From Prevotella sp. (GTDB taxonomy: Bacteria > Bacteroidota > Bacteroidia > Bacteroidales > Bacteroidaceae), in contig JAFTGH010000017.1 of the NCBI GenBank assembly GCA_017458005.1, positions 180,516-244,515 of the forward strand: a stretch of 64,000 nt of DNA, written 5' to 3'. The notes under the pieces were generated by a model that was not told the origin of the DNA, did not search any database, and saw only the letters and a list, made by a program, of their open reading frames with translations. How positions within the stretch are numbered: the stretch's first letter is position 1; each line of letters opens with the position of its first letter. The translations under genes and the position numbers were made by a program. This document shows positions 17,848 through 26,576 of this stretch, one piece after another.

Positions 17848-18726
17848 CTATTTGCCCACAATCTTTGAGATGTCGAGCATCATGCCGTTACCTCCAACAA
17901 TCTGGGGCATCTTGCCATCCCACTTCTCTATCATGTCCTCCTGCACTATCATCGGCGAGAGTGAGGCGGCAATGGTGCGGTTATAGTAAGCCTCCGCATC
18001 AGCCTTAATCTTCATGGCACGGGCATTACCCTCGGCTTTAGCCACAGCAATCTTGGCATTAGCCTCAGCCTCCTTCACCTCGTTCTCAGCCTTTAAAGCA
18101 CTCTGTATCGCAGTGTTCTTCGCATCAATCATCGAGAGAAGCGATTTAGGTGGTGTTATCTTGCTGGTGAACTCCTCTACGAGGAAGCCCTCAGACATCA
18201 GCGATTTCTCCAAACGGTTGCGTACGTCACGCTCAAAATTGGCACGATTCGACATCAACGAGTCGGACGTATACTGGTTGGCGCAAGTACGATATGCCTC
18301 GTAAATACATGTGCGGATATAGCCTTCCTCCAGTTCTTTCACCCCTACACGATACTTTGTGAAGATGTCACATGCCTTGTCGGGATTAATACGGTAGGCG
18401 ATGGTAGGATCCATCTCGAAAAGTGAGGCATCCTTGGCATTCACAGAGAATGTCTCATACTGCTTTCGTTGAGTGAATGTAGGATAGGTAAATACGTTTG
18501 TCGTAACGGGGTTATAGAACACCCATCCCTTACAAGTGCCCTCCACACCGCCGTAGTCTTGCTCAGAGAGCGACCATTTATGGAAGCGGATGCCCACTTC
18601 TCCAGAGTCGACTACCGTACAGCAGGTAGCGAAAAAGATTAAGACCAACAACACACATCCGCCAGCAATGGCGAGACGGCGTATTACAGGATTCTCGAAA
18701 AGTTTTGTGCTATTATTCTTTGCCAT
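17848..18726 (-). CDS. SPFH/Band 7 (prohibitin-like) membrane protein
   Basis: This 292-residue protein has one N-terminal transmembrane segment (RLAIAGGCVLLVLIFFATCC). The prohibitin-type core follows (VDSGEVGIRFHKWS, FTYPTFTQRKQYETFSVNAKD), then a long charged helix rich in Ala, Glu and Lys (AENEVKEAEANAKIAVAKAEG). Such proteins form ring-like scaffolds on the membrane facing the periplasm and often control proteases; no protease neighbour is visible. It is monocistronic with a TATATTTG box 35 nt upstream. Confidence 0.88.
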   Translation of the reverse strand: MAKNNSTKLFENPVIRRLAIAGGCVLLVLIFFATCCTVVDSGEVGIRFHKWSLSEQDYGGVEGTCKGWVFYNPVTTNVFTYPTFTQRKQYETFSVNAKDASLFEMDPTIAYRINPDKACDIFTKYRVGVKELEEGYIRTCIYEAYRTCANQYTSDSLMSNRANFERDVRNRLEKSLMSEGFLVEEFTSKITPPKSLLSMIDAKNTAIQSALKAENEVKEAEANAKIAVAKAEGNARAMKIKADAEAYYNRTIAASLSPMIVQEDMIEKWDGKMPQIVGGNGMMLDISKIVGK

Positions 18727-18761
18727 CTTCTATTATTGAAATATAAATGTTTTACCAATTG

Positions 18762-18769
18762 CAAATATA
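18762..18769 (-). promoter_or_regulatory. -7 element of the SPFH gene
   Basis: TATATTTG on the minus strand, ending 35 nt before the ATG at 18726. Confidence 0.5.
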
Positions 18770-18809
18770 CAAAAGTTTTTGGAAAAAGAGTTCATAGAAC
18801 CAGAAAAAC

Positions 18810-19460
18810 TTAGAGATACTCCATCAACACATCCCAGACAGCGATGATATGGCAGATGCTGCCTGCGAGGACGAAGAAATGAAAGACACTGTGCATGTAC
18901 CGTTTCTTATGAAAAGTGTAGAAGGCGGCACCTGTGATATAGCACACACCCTCGGCGATGATCCAAATGACGGCGGCGGTGGATACGGAGTCAATCAGAG
19001 GCTTGAAGGCTACCAACACACTCAGCCCCATGCCGATAAAACAGAACGTCTCGATGTTGGAATGCTCCTTGAGTTTGATGAAACTGACGATAGTTCCTGC
19101 GATGGCACAAGCCCAGACGAAGATAAACAGACTCCAGCCCCAATAGCCTTGTGTCCTCAACGCTACCAGAGTCAGTGGAGAATAGGATCCTGCGATATGC
19201 CAGTAGATGGCGGCATGGTCCCATCGGCGCAGCCGCTCCTTCCATTTCGAGCGACGAGGGAGGGTGTGGTAGATGGTGGAGGCGGCATAAGAGCCGAGCA
19301 TGCCAAAGAGATAGAGGCATACACCCAGTCGTGCCCAAGGGTTGTCGCCCTTGAATGCCATCACCAGAAACACGATGCCAAAGGCGACACCCATTACAAT
19401 ACCGCCCGCATGGCTCCATGCGTTCCACAACTCCTCCTTATGTGTATACTTGATTGCCAT
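18810..19460 (-). CDS. Hemolysin III family (PAQR-like) seven-helix membrane protein
   Basis: This protein of about 216 residues is made of seven hydrophobic segments. It carries the family motifs EELWNAWSHAGGIVMGVAFG, YAASTIYHTLPRRSKWKERLRRWDHA (here only partly quoted: DHAAIYWHIAGSYSP) and HSVFHFFVLAGSICH, which bear the conserved Ser, His and Asp metal ligands of the PAQR fold. Despite the name, haemolytic activity is not established for most members. The start at 19460 is fixed by the -7 box, which ends 6 nt upstream. Confidence 0.88.
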   Translation of the reverse strand: MAIKYTHKEELWNAWSHAGGIVMGVAFGIVFLVMAFKGDNPWARLGVCLYLFGMLGSYAASTIYHTLPRRSKWKERLRRWDHAAIYWHIAGSYSPLTLVALRTQGYWGWSLFIFVWACAIAGTIVSFIKLKEHSNIETFCFIGMGLSVLVAFKPLIDSVSTAAVIWIIAEGVCYITGAAFYTFHKKRYMHSVFHFFVLAGSICHIIAVWDVLMEYL

Positions 19461-19466
19461 TGCTTG

Positions 19467-19474
19467 CAAAGGTA
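19467..19474 (-). promoter_or_regulatory. -7 element of the hemolysin III gene, nearly leaderless
   Basis: TACCTTTG on the minus strand with 6 nt between its last G and the ATG. The expected transcript has essentially no leader. Confidence 0.65.
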
Positions 19475-19490
19475 CAACTTATTCTTGATA

Positions 19491-22400
19491 TTACACCACG
19501 ATTCGATATCTTTTCATCAGTTCTGCGAACAGTGGGTTGGTGGATAGTACCTGCTCGTTGCCCGTCATCAGTAATTGTTTACGGGCACGAGTCATGGCGA
19601 CATTCAGTTTACGGTCGATGGTATGCCCATGGTCCTCAAAACAGTTTGCTGTCAGGAAGTCGAGTTGGTAAGGTTGCTGGATGGTGAAACTATAGATGAT
19701 GACATCACGCTGGCTGCCTTGGTAACGCTCTACCGTGTCAATAGAGATATCCATCAGAGCAGGAATCTTCAGTCGCTCTATCTCCCTGCGTATCATGGCT
19801 ATCTGGTTACGATAAGGTACGATGACACCTACCGTATGGGCTGCATCGAAACGGTCGGCACTATATTGGCGGTAGATACGGCGTAGCAGGTCGGCGACGA
19901 TCCTTGCCTCACTGGCATTCACCTTATCGCTCACCCCAATACTATGACAGGACTCGGAGGGGAAGAAGGCGACACGATGTTGTTTGAGCAGGTCGTCAAG
20001 AGCATCCTCTGAGGGAAGGGGATAGTCCAGTTGTCGCTCCTCCTGATGAGGGCAAGGTACAGGTTGTAACTGCTCTTGGGCATAGAACATCTCATTGGGG
20101 AAGGCGGCAATATCCGGATGCATGCGTCCTTGTCGTTGCAGGATAGCGGTAAAGGCTGTACGACCAGACTCCTGCTCAATGCGTAGCAGACGCTCAAACA
20201 ACGACAGCCTGCAAGCAGCGAGGGCAGGGATGTCGTCAGGCTGTTGCACCACGGCAGGCAGTTGCTTATGGTCGCCAATCAGGATGAAACGGTCTACCTG
20301 TGACACACTTAGCAGTCCTATCACGTTGGGCTCCAGAATCTGTGACGCCTCGTCGACGATACATAAGGAGAAATGTTTCAGTTGGAAGAGATAGGGACGA
20401 GCCTGCATGGTAGAGGTTGTGCTGACGAAGACTTGTGTATCGATGATACGCTGGCGGATATCCTCCAAACGGGGACGGTCGCCAAAATTCCTGTCTAACA
20501 GGCGGCAGACATAGCGGGGGTCGCATGAAGTCTCACTACCCAGTCGCAGATAATGGATGCCAGCGTCCTCCAGCATCCCACAAATCTCGTCCACAGCACG
20601 ATTGGTATAGGACATCAGGAGAATATTGGCTTTTGCCTCTTGGCTTTTGGCGGTCAACAATTCCTCCTCTACCAAGAAGCGGAGTGCCATAGAGGTCTTC
20701 CCCGTGCCAGGAGGACCCTGCAGGAGAAAGTAGTCACGAGCCTGTTTTGCCTTCAGCAGGATATCGTCATAGAAAGGATGATAACTATGAGAGAGTAGTA
20801 GTGAGGTGTTCTGTTGAGGCTCCCGCTCTCCTAAGAGCAGGGCGCGACGTTCTGGTGAGGCGGCACAGAAAGCATGGAGCGAGCGGATGGCGGAGGTAGT
20901 GCTGCGGTCCGTGAAGGAGGGTTCGATGGCATAAGTCGTATCACCAAAGACCTCAGGATTCTGTTGCCCGTCATTCAGGCGCACCACCACTTCTCTGTCG
21001 GACAACTGCTCTATCACACCTTTATATAATATAGCGGCACGTACATCTGGCTCTCCCTCGTAGGCGTAGAGGCACACCATATCGTTACGGCGGAAGTTAG
21101 GCAGGAAATCGTCACCCATATCTGGTATCGAGAGTGTCAGGCGGTCGTAACCGCTATAGTCGCTCGACAGTTCTTTGTGCAGCATGCGAAGTCCATAGAA
21201 GATACAGCCAGTATCGCGTTTCTCTGTCAACGGCATGTTCCACAGGTTTGCCACGGCTCCGCCTTGTCCCTCCTGGGTACCAATCTTCTGGGCAAGTTGC
21301 TCTCTATAAACAAAGGTAAGCATGCGTTCCACATAGTTATATGCTGTCTCAGAGAGTTGTTTTAACGGTGCCAGAATATGTTCTGTCTGTGGACGGACGA
21401 AACGCTCAAAGAGGTTTGACTGCACCTTTCGCTCATTCAGGATGTCAGCATTCAGTTGAGACGCAATACTATCGAAGCCTTTCTTTGCCATCTGTATCTC
21501 CTGTGCCACAATCTGGTTGCGCAATCGGATAGCGTCATAAAACAGGGTCTGGTAGTAGTTGACGATGAGCAGGCCTTGTTTGGCAGGATAGCGTGAGTAA
21601 AGCAAACGGATATCCACTTTATCGGTGGAGAGATGGAAGTTATAGCGCAGGATGCCATAGTAAAGCAGGAGTTGGACATAATGAGACTCAGAGTAGAGAT
21701 GAGAGGCAAGGGGCGTGGGACATGACGCGGCATGTTCCAGGCTCCAGTTCTTACCTGATTTCTGCTCCACCAACAAACGCTTATCACTCGTCATGAGGTC
21801 GACGCGCCCCTGTAGTCCTAACTGTTCGCAGACGAAGGAAGGCTCTAAAAGAGGTAAGAAGTGAGATGTTTGAGGTAAGAGTTGTGTTGCCGCCTCCTTG
21901 ATATGCTCCACTTGCAGGAAGGCATCTTCCTTGAACTTCTGGGGATTGAACTCCGCACAGGTACAGAACTGCAATGCCTGTTCACGGAAGGAGTTGCGGA
22001 TGGTGTCGTGTGGATGATAGTCAGTCTGGTTGATGATATCATCCAGGGCGGCACTGGCGAAGTTTCCCAAGAGGATGGGCTGCGTGTTGGCAGAGGGCTT
22101 CAGTCGTCCTAACGTATAGGCTATCGGATGGTGCCCATAGTCGGAGAAGCAGGCTGCCAGCGACGAGATATCCAATAGGAAGTCGGGCTCTACCACGATG
22201 AGTTTAGGGTGAATCGTCTGCCCCTCACGATGGCAGTCCAGTAGGTTGAGTTGCGTGCCCTCTGTCAACAAGGGTCGCAGTGTCTCATCATCTGTCTGGA
22301 TGCATACACTCCCCTCATCAGTCGTCGCATAGATATACTCGTCGTCCCAGTAGGACACCACACAACGGATATAACGCTGATTGATCCGCATCGTGAGATT

Positions 22401-22766
22401 GGTGGGGCGACCTATCGTGGGGATGCGTGTCACCAACTCATGGGGGATATCCTCTGCGAAGACAGAGGAGATAAACAGGGCAAGGGCTCGTACATCATAG
22501 CGTAGGTCCTCGCGAGAGAGTGTGTGGTCTTTTCTGTTAGAATGGTGGCGCATGGTCTGAATGGCGATGCGGTCGGCGACACCAATACCAGCCTGTTTAC
22601 AGAGATAATCCGTCTGTGCCATCAGACTGCCGAATCCCAGACCGCTGCCTCTCAATGCCTCCGCACAGGCAAGCACCAGTGTCTCATGCATATAGCGCAG
22701 TACAGCAGGAGAAGGCTCTTCCTTCACGATTTCCACACAGCGGTCAAAGAGTTCGGAGGTTTTCAT
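19491..22766 (-). CDS. Dna2-like nuclease-helicase (superfamily 1B)
   Basis: This protein has about 1,091 residues. Its N-terminal half contains a PD-(D/E)xK-type nuclease signature (GRVDLMTSDKRLLVEQKSGK) with Cys residues spaced around it. The C-terminal half is an SF1 helicase of Upf1/Dna2 type: Walker A LLQGPPGTGKTS, MSYTNRAVDEI, the DEAS-box CIVDEASQILEP, GDHKQLPAVVQQ, ERYQGSQRDVIIYS and NVAMTRARKQLLMTG. It should resect or unwind flapped DNA in replication or repair. Two low-complexity insertions, LLTAKSQEAKAN between motifs I and Ia and LLPQTSHFLPLL in the nuclease half, are coded by heptamer repeats. The start at 22766 is set by the promoter. It is monocistronic. Confidence 0.87.
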   Translation of the reverse strand: MKTSELFDRCVEIVKEEPSPAVLRYMHETLVLACAEALRGSGLGFGSLMAQTDYLCKQAGIGVADRIAIQTMRHHSNRKDHTLSREDLRYDVRALALFISSVFAEDIPHELVTRIPTIGRPTNLTMRINQRYIRCVVSYWDDEYIYATTDEGSVCIQTDDETLRPLLTEGTQLNLLDCHREGQTIHPKLIVVEPDFLLDISSLAACFSDYGHHPIAYTLGRLKPSANTQPILLGNFASAALDDIINQTDYHPHDTIRNSFREQALQFCTCAEFNPQKFKEDAFLQVEHIKEAATQLLPQTSHFLPLLEPSFVCEQLGLQGRVDLMTSDKRLLVEQKSGKNWSLEHAASCPTPLASHLYSESHYVQLLLYYGILRYNFHLSTDKVDIRLLYSRYPAKQGLLIVNYYQTLFYDAIRLRNQIVAQEIQMAKKGFDSIASQLNADILNERKVQSNLFERFVRPQTEHILAPLKQLSETAYNYVERMLTFVYREQLAQKIGTQEGQGGAVANLWNMPLTEKRDTGCIFYGLRMLHKELSSDYSGYDRLTLSIPDMGDDFLPNFRRNDMVCLYAYEGEPDVRAAILYKGVIEQLSDREVVVRLNDGQQNPEVFGDTTYAIEPSFTDRSTTSAIRSLHAFCAASPERRALLLGEREPQQNTSLLLSHSYHPFYDDILLKAKQARDYFLLQGPPGTGKTSMALRFLVEEELLTAKSQEAKANILLMSYTNRAVDEICGMLEDAGIHYLRLGSETSCDPRYVCRLLDRNFGDRPRLEDIRQRIIDTQVFVSTTSTMQARPYLFQLKHFSLCIVDEASQILEPNVIGLLSVSQVDRFILIGDHKQLPAVVQQPDDIPALAACRLSLFERLLRIEQESGRTAFTAILQRQGRMHPDIAAFPNEMFYAQEQLQPVPCPHQEERQLDYPLPSEDALDDLLKQHRVAFFPSESCHSIGVSDKVNASEARIVADLLRRIYRQYSADRFDAAHTVGVIVPYRNQIAMIRREIERLKIPALMDISIDTVERYQGSQRDVIIYSFTIQQPYQLDFLTANCFEDHGHTIDRKLNVAMTRARKQLLMTGNEQVLSTNPLFAELMKRYRIVV
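20626..20660. repeat. Heptamer tandem repeat inside the helicase gene
   Basis: TTGGCTT, TTGCCTC, TTGGCTT, TTGGCGG and TCAACAA code on the minus strand for TAKSQEAKAN, an insertion between helicase motifs I and Ia. Confidence 0.7.
21852..21886. repeat. Second heptamer repeat inside the helicase gene
   Basis: AGGTAAG, AAGTGAG, ATGTTTG, AGGTAAG and AGTTGTG lie in frame within the nuclease half of the helicase. Confidence 0.6.
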
Positions 22767-22772
22767 TGCATG

Positions 22773-22780
22773 CAAAGGTA
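22773..22780 (-). promoter_or_regulatory. -7 element of the helicase gene, nearly leaderless
   Basis: TACCTTTG on the minus strand, 6 nt before the ATG at 22766. The open frame continues upstream through the promoter, which is why the longer frame start is rejected. Confidence 0.65.
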
Positions 22781-22812
22781 CAAAAATTAGTGGGAAATAC
22801 AAAAATATTTAG

Positions 22813-22820
22813 TATCTTTG
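22813..22820 (+). promoter_or_regulatory. -7 element of the aldo/keto reductase gene
   Basis: TATCTTTG ending 21 nt before the ATG at 22842, divergent from the helicase promoter 33 bp away. Confidence 0.65.
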
Positions 22821-22841
22821 TACCCGAACCAAAAACGAACG

Positions 22842-23807
22842 ATGATGGAGCATTATTTAGCCGACGCAAGTCGTTATGAGAACGGAATGCAATATGAGCG
22901 TTGTGGACGCTCTGGAGTGTTGTTGCCAAAAGTGTCGCTGGGTATGTGGCATAACTTCGGCAGTGTGGACCCTTATGAGCGCAGCCGTGCCATTGTGCGC
23001 TATGCCTTTGACCATGGTATCACGCATCTTGACCTTGCCAACAACTACGGTCCTGCCTATGGTTCTGCCGAGGAGACATTAGGGCGTATCATGGATGACG
23101 ACCTGCGTCCGTATCGGGATGAACTCTTCATCTCGACGAAGGCGGGCTACGACATGTGGGCGGGACCTTATGGCAACTGGGGCTCTCGCAAATACCTGAT
23201 AGCATCCCTTGACCAGAGTCTCCAACGGATGCACTTAGATTATGTGGATTTGTTCTATAGTCACCGCTATGATTCCAATACTCCTCTGGAGGAGACTTTA
23301 CAGGCAATGGTGGATATCGTACGTGCAGGAAAGGCACTCTATGTCGGTATCTCCAACTGGCCCTTGGAGCCGCTGCGCTTTGCTATCAACTATCTGCGAG
23401 AGCATGACACTCCCCTTCTGATTTATCAGGGCAAACTGAACATGCTGCATCAAGCGCCTATCACTGAGGGTATCCTAAACCTGTGTCATGAGTCGGGAGT
23501 GGGCTTTATCGCTTTCTCACCCTTGGCACAAGGGATGCTGACCGACCGTTACCTGAACGGTATTCCCCAGGACTCACGCATGGCAAAAGGAAAATTCCTT
23601 AGAGAGGAGATGCTGACACCAGAACTCCTGCAGCAACTGCGACAGTGGAATGACGAGGCACAAAAGAAAGGCGAGAGCCTCGCAGAGATGGCACTCGCCT
23701 GGATCTTAAAACAGCAAGGCGTGACTTCTGTCTTGGTGGGGGCTAGTTCTACGGAGCAACTGGCACGTAACCTGCGTTGCGTCAACGCTCAGGCTCCCGA
23801 CCTCTGA
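22842..23807 (+). CDS. Aldo/keto reductase, YghZ/glyceraldehyde 3-phosphate reductase type
   Basis: This protein of about 321 residues is an NADPH-dependent TIM-barrel reductase. The catalytic tetrad is visible: Asp in THLDLANNYG with the Tyr four residues on (NNYGPAYGSAEE), Lys in LFISTKAGYDMW and His in DLFYSHRYDSNTP. The cofactor-binding end is VLVGASSTEQLARNL. The order and length resemble YghZ, which reduces glyceraldehyde 3-phosphate and methylglyoxal; the physiological substrate here is unproven. An in-frame TTG 24 nt upstream overlaps the -7 box and was rejected as the start. The stop abuts the DUF3108 stop. Confidence 0.88.
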   Translation: MMEHYLADASRYENGMQYERCGRSGVLLPKVSLGMWHNFGSVDPYERSRAIVRYAFDHGITHLDLANNYGPAYGSAEETLGRIMDDDLRPYRDELFISTKAGYDMWAGPYGNWGSRKYLIASLDQSLQRMHLDYVDLFYSHRYDSNTPLEETLQAMVDIVRAGKALYVGISNWPLEPLRFAINYLREHDTPLLIYQGKLNMLHQAPITEGILNLCHESGVGFIAFSPLAQGMLTDRYLNGIPQDSRMAKGKFLREEMLTPELLQQLRQWNDEAQKKGESLAEMALAWILKQQGVTSVLVGASSTEQLARNLRCVNAQAPDL

Positions 23808-24617
23808 TTACTCCACTCTTGATGTCATCTCGTTGCGCAAGCCCTTCATACCCGTCAGGTAGCATTTGGCAGAGCCAAAGGATAGGAAAAGGTCAAGGCG
23901 TACAGGCAGATGGTTCTTGTCGTCTGTGATAAAGAAACGAATCAGTTCGTGGTTCTTACCATCCTCACGCTCAACGAATGAAAAGGTGAGACAGCGGTAT
24001 TTCTGGTTGCTGTTCTTCATCTTCAGGGTGGTCTTACCCGTATATTTCAACCATGAATTGGAGAGATGGCGCGCGTCGCTGATAGGCATGGGAATATTCT
24101 CGCCGACTTTCAACTTAGAGGCATCGAAATTGCGGGCACGAAGGAAGATACTCATCATGTCGTAGATACAATCCTTGTATTCCGCATCTTTCCAATGCAC
24201 CTCCCCGTCATGGTCGATACGATGCATCTTCAGGTGGCAATTACCTCTAGGGTAGGTATACCATAACTCGTCAACGTAGTAGCGCTTTCCCTCACGGGCT
24301 CCCTTGCGGAAATAGAGGGGAGACAAGTCCATATCGGTATAGCATAGCAAGGTGTCACGCATCACAAAATAACTGTCAAGTTTATTGTTGCCACGTGTGA
24401 TCAGACTACTTCGATAGGCAGGTTTGCCATTACGTGTCGACTGGACGGTAGACATGGATGCTGTACCGACCTTCATCCACACAAACTTCCAATTGAAATA
24501 GAGGTCATAGGAGAGATATTCTCCTGACTTAAACGCTGTATTCTCGATGCCACACTGGGCATGAGCAGCCATCATACTGCATGACGCAATGATTGTAAAC
24601 AACAGTCGTCTCATCAT
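23808..24617 (-). CDS. Exported DUF3108 protein
   Basis: This 269-residue protein has a signal peptide (FTIIASCSMMAAHA) and a DUF3108 beta-barrel-like fold, seen in FKSGEYLSYDLYFNWKFVW at the start and the YRSSLITRGNNKLDSYFVMRD block. DUF3108 proteins are periplasmic and related in fold to LptD/LolB-type lipid handlers, but their activity is unknown. It lies 6 nt after the Ig-like lipoprotein gene and is the last gene of the GH3/Ig-like/DUF3108 operon, a conserved trio in Bacteroidetes as far as I know. Confidence 0.8.
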   Translation of the reverse strand: MMRRLLFTIIASCSMMAAHAQCGIENTAFKSGEYLSYDLYFNWKFVWMKVGTASMSTVQSTRNGKPAYRSSLITRGNNKLDSYFVMRDTLLCYTDMDLSPLYFRKGAREGKRYYVDELWYTYPRGNCHLKMHRIDHDGEVHWKDAEYKDCIYDMMSIFLRARNFDASKLKVGENIPMPISDARHLSNSWLKYTGKTTLKMKNSNQKYRCLTFSFVEREDGKNHELIRFFITDDKNHLPVRLDLFLSFGSAKCYLTGMKGLRNEMTSRVE

Positions 24618-24623
24618 TCTTTC

Positions 24624-26576
24624 CTATTTTACGATTGAACTTTTCTTGATATATTCTATACCCAACTGACGGGCTCGCTCCGCATTACGGTTACGAAGTT
24701 TCTGTTGCTCTTTGTCGGGCTTCTGTTTCGTGATCTCACTGGGCTTCTGGCGGACAAGCGGGGTACCCGTCAGATTCCAGGGCAAGGTGACATCGAATTT
24801 CGCCTTACACTCGATACTTCTGGGATAGTAGTATACCTCTTCCGCCTGTATGTCCTTGTCATAATCGCCTGTGTCCCATTTGCCATTGCCGTTCCTATCG
24901 ACGAAGGCGCGTAGATAGTAAGTGCCAGGGGTAAGATAGAAGAACTCCGCATTGCCATTCTCCACTCTTACCTGTTTCAGGGCTTTATCGCTCTTGTCAA
25001 GCAGTTGTACGATGACAGTAGTATCATTGATACCACTCAGTTGCATCAACAGGGTAGCATACTCGTCCATCGAGCGGACTTTGATACCTTGTTTATAGGT
25101 TTCTGAGGCAAGTCCGTAGATATCCACAAAGGCGGCGGAGTCAATCTCCAGACTATATTCCGTATCAGGTTGCCATTCGGCTATAAACTCATAGGTACGT
25201 AGCATGGATTCCTTTTGGTGGAAATCGAAAGGCGTATTATACCATAGGGTATCTATCTTTGTGTAGAGGTGGATAGCCGAAGTGTCGCATGATGCCAACG
25301 GGGAGGGCATCTCAAAGGTAGCGAGGTAGTCGGGATCCATCTGTTGCTTGACATTATATTTCACCCTGAGCGGGTCAGGAGGCATAATACTGTCGTATGC
25401 CTCCCCGCGCTTCTTGAGTTTCTCCTGTTTCTTCTCCCAGTCTTCTATTTTCTTGCGGAGTTCTTTTTGTCGTTTCTCGTAGGGGGTCTTTGCCAGCACC
25501 TCCATGGTGTCCACCTGAGTATAGAGCACCCCTGCGGTATCAGTCATGAGATAACTCAACTCCATCTTGAGCGTGTCCTGGTTGACGAGGGTGGTGTCAC
25601 GCAGCCAGTAGGTCAGCGTGTCTTTCTGCTCATTTGCCTCCAGCAGGAAAGCATGGTCCTCAGAGAAATTCAGTCCCTTGATGACGGGCAGTTCTGGATG
25701 CCCGTAACTGAAATAGAGTGTAAACCTGTCGGCATTTGTACGCTCAGGCTGTTTCAACAGGTAGCGATCCGTCTGTATCTCTTGGAAGGCGAGCAATGTG
25801 ACATCATCGGGATAGAAATGGGTATAAGGTACCTGTATGATATTGTCGATATGTAGTGTATCTTTCCAGATGGTGTCCTGTCGGATATCGGGCTTTGCCG
25901 ATGGCTGGTAAGTCTGATGTGAGTAGGCTATCATCTCGCTCTTCTGGTTGAAGACATAGTTACCATCGGCATCTTGCAGTGCGTAAACACGATACTCGCC
26001 GGGGGCAACACCCTTGATGACGAAGCGTCCTCGTCCGTCTGTTCTTGACACACGCAACAGGGGTTTTGTCTTGAAGACGGAGTCACTGAGGTCGTCATAT
26101 AGTCCTACGAGGATTCCCTTGACAGGTTCAAGGTTGGAAGCATCCAGCACATTACCTGCCACCTCAAAAGTGTCTATCTGCTCACCCGTGGAGAACGTGA
26201 AAGTATAGTTGCCCATAGGGTTCCCCTCGTTATTATCACTGATAGCGTCGCTGAAGTCTACCGTATAGGTCATGTTCGGTTTCAAAGAGTCTTTCAACTC
26301 CACCACGATACGCTTACCTGCCGCCTTGATCTCAGGCATCTCCAGTTGTGGGGGAGAGATGATGACTTTCTGAGTCGCATCGGCAAGTTTGATATACTCG
26401 TCAAACTGAATGGTGATCTTTTGTGAAGTAACTCCTGTTGCTCCCTCTTCTGGTGTAGAGCCGAGGATGCGAGGCGGATCGTCGTCATACCATCCGCCGT
26501 CTGGTTGTCCCATGCGGGCACACCCCATCGCCAACAGCCAACAGCCAATAGTCAACAGCCAAAAATACTTCCTCAT
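24624..26576 (-). CDS. Ig-like domain lipoprotein (Big_5/SbsA-type N terminus)
   Basis: This 650-residue lipoprotein has lipobox LLAMGC. Residues about 35-130 form a bacterial Ig-like Big_5 domain (PPRILGSTPEEGATGVTSQ and FDEYIKLADATQKVIISPP). Further on are a carboxypeptidase-regulatory-like segment (VAGNVLDASNLEPVKGILVG), a coiled-coil-like Lys/Glu-rich stretch (RQKELRKKIEDWEKKQEKL) and a second beta repeat near the end. Its signal peptide FWLLTIGCWLLAMG is coded by a heptamer repeat. Probably an outer-membrane-anchored structural protein; no catalytic site was seen. It overlaps the GH3 gene end by 4 nt. Confidence 0.78.
   Translation of the reverse strand: MRKYFWLLTIGCWLLAMGCARMGQPDGGWYDDDPPRILGSTPEEGATGVTSQKITIQFDEYIKLADATQKVIISPPQLEMPEIKAAGKRIVVELKDSLKPNMTYTVDFSDAISDNNEGNPMGNYTFTFSTGEQIDTFEVAGNVLDASNLEPVKGILVGLYDDLSDSVFKTKPLLRVSRTDGRGRFVIKGVAPGEYRVYALQDADGNYVFNQKSEMIAYSHQTYQPSAKPDIRQDTIWKDTLHIDNIIQVPYTHFYPDDVTLLAFQEIQTDRYLLKQPERTNADRFTLYFSYGHPELPVIKGLNFSEDHAFLLEANEQKDTLTYWLRDTTLVNQDTLKMELSYLMTDTAGVLYTQVDTMEVLAKTPYEKRQKELRKKIEDWEKKQEKLKKRGEAYDSIMPPDPLRVKYNVKQQMDPDYLATFEMPSPLASCDTSAIHLYTKIDTLWYNTPFDFHQKESMLRTYEFIAEWQPDTEYSLEIDSAAFVDIYGLASETYKQGIKVRSMDEYATLLMQLSGINDTTVIVQLLDKSDKALKQVRVENGNAEFFYLTPGTYYLRAFVDRNGNGKWDTGDYDKDIQAEEVYYYPRSIECKAKFDVTLPWNLTGTPLVRQKPSEITKQKPDKEQQKLRNRNAERARQLGIEYIKKSSIVK
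26531..26565. repeat. Heptamer tandem repeat coding a signal peptide
   Basis: CCAACAG, CCAACAG, CCAATAG, TCAACAG and CCAAAAA in tandem encode the hydrophobic core of the Ig-like lipoprotein signal. Nearly the same array codes the signal at 12403-12437. Confidence 0.75.

Noticed and set aside
22767-22802. Longer N terminus of the helicase
   Set aside because: The added codons run through the TACCTTTG box and have no family similarity.
22818-22841. TTG start of the aldo/keto reductase
   Set aside because: It lies inside the TATCTTTG promoter element; the ATG at 22842 is the first that can be transcribed with a leader.
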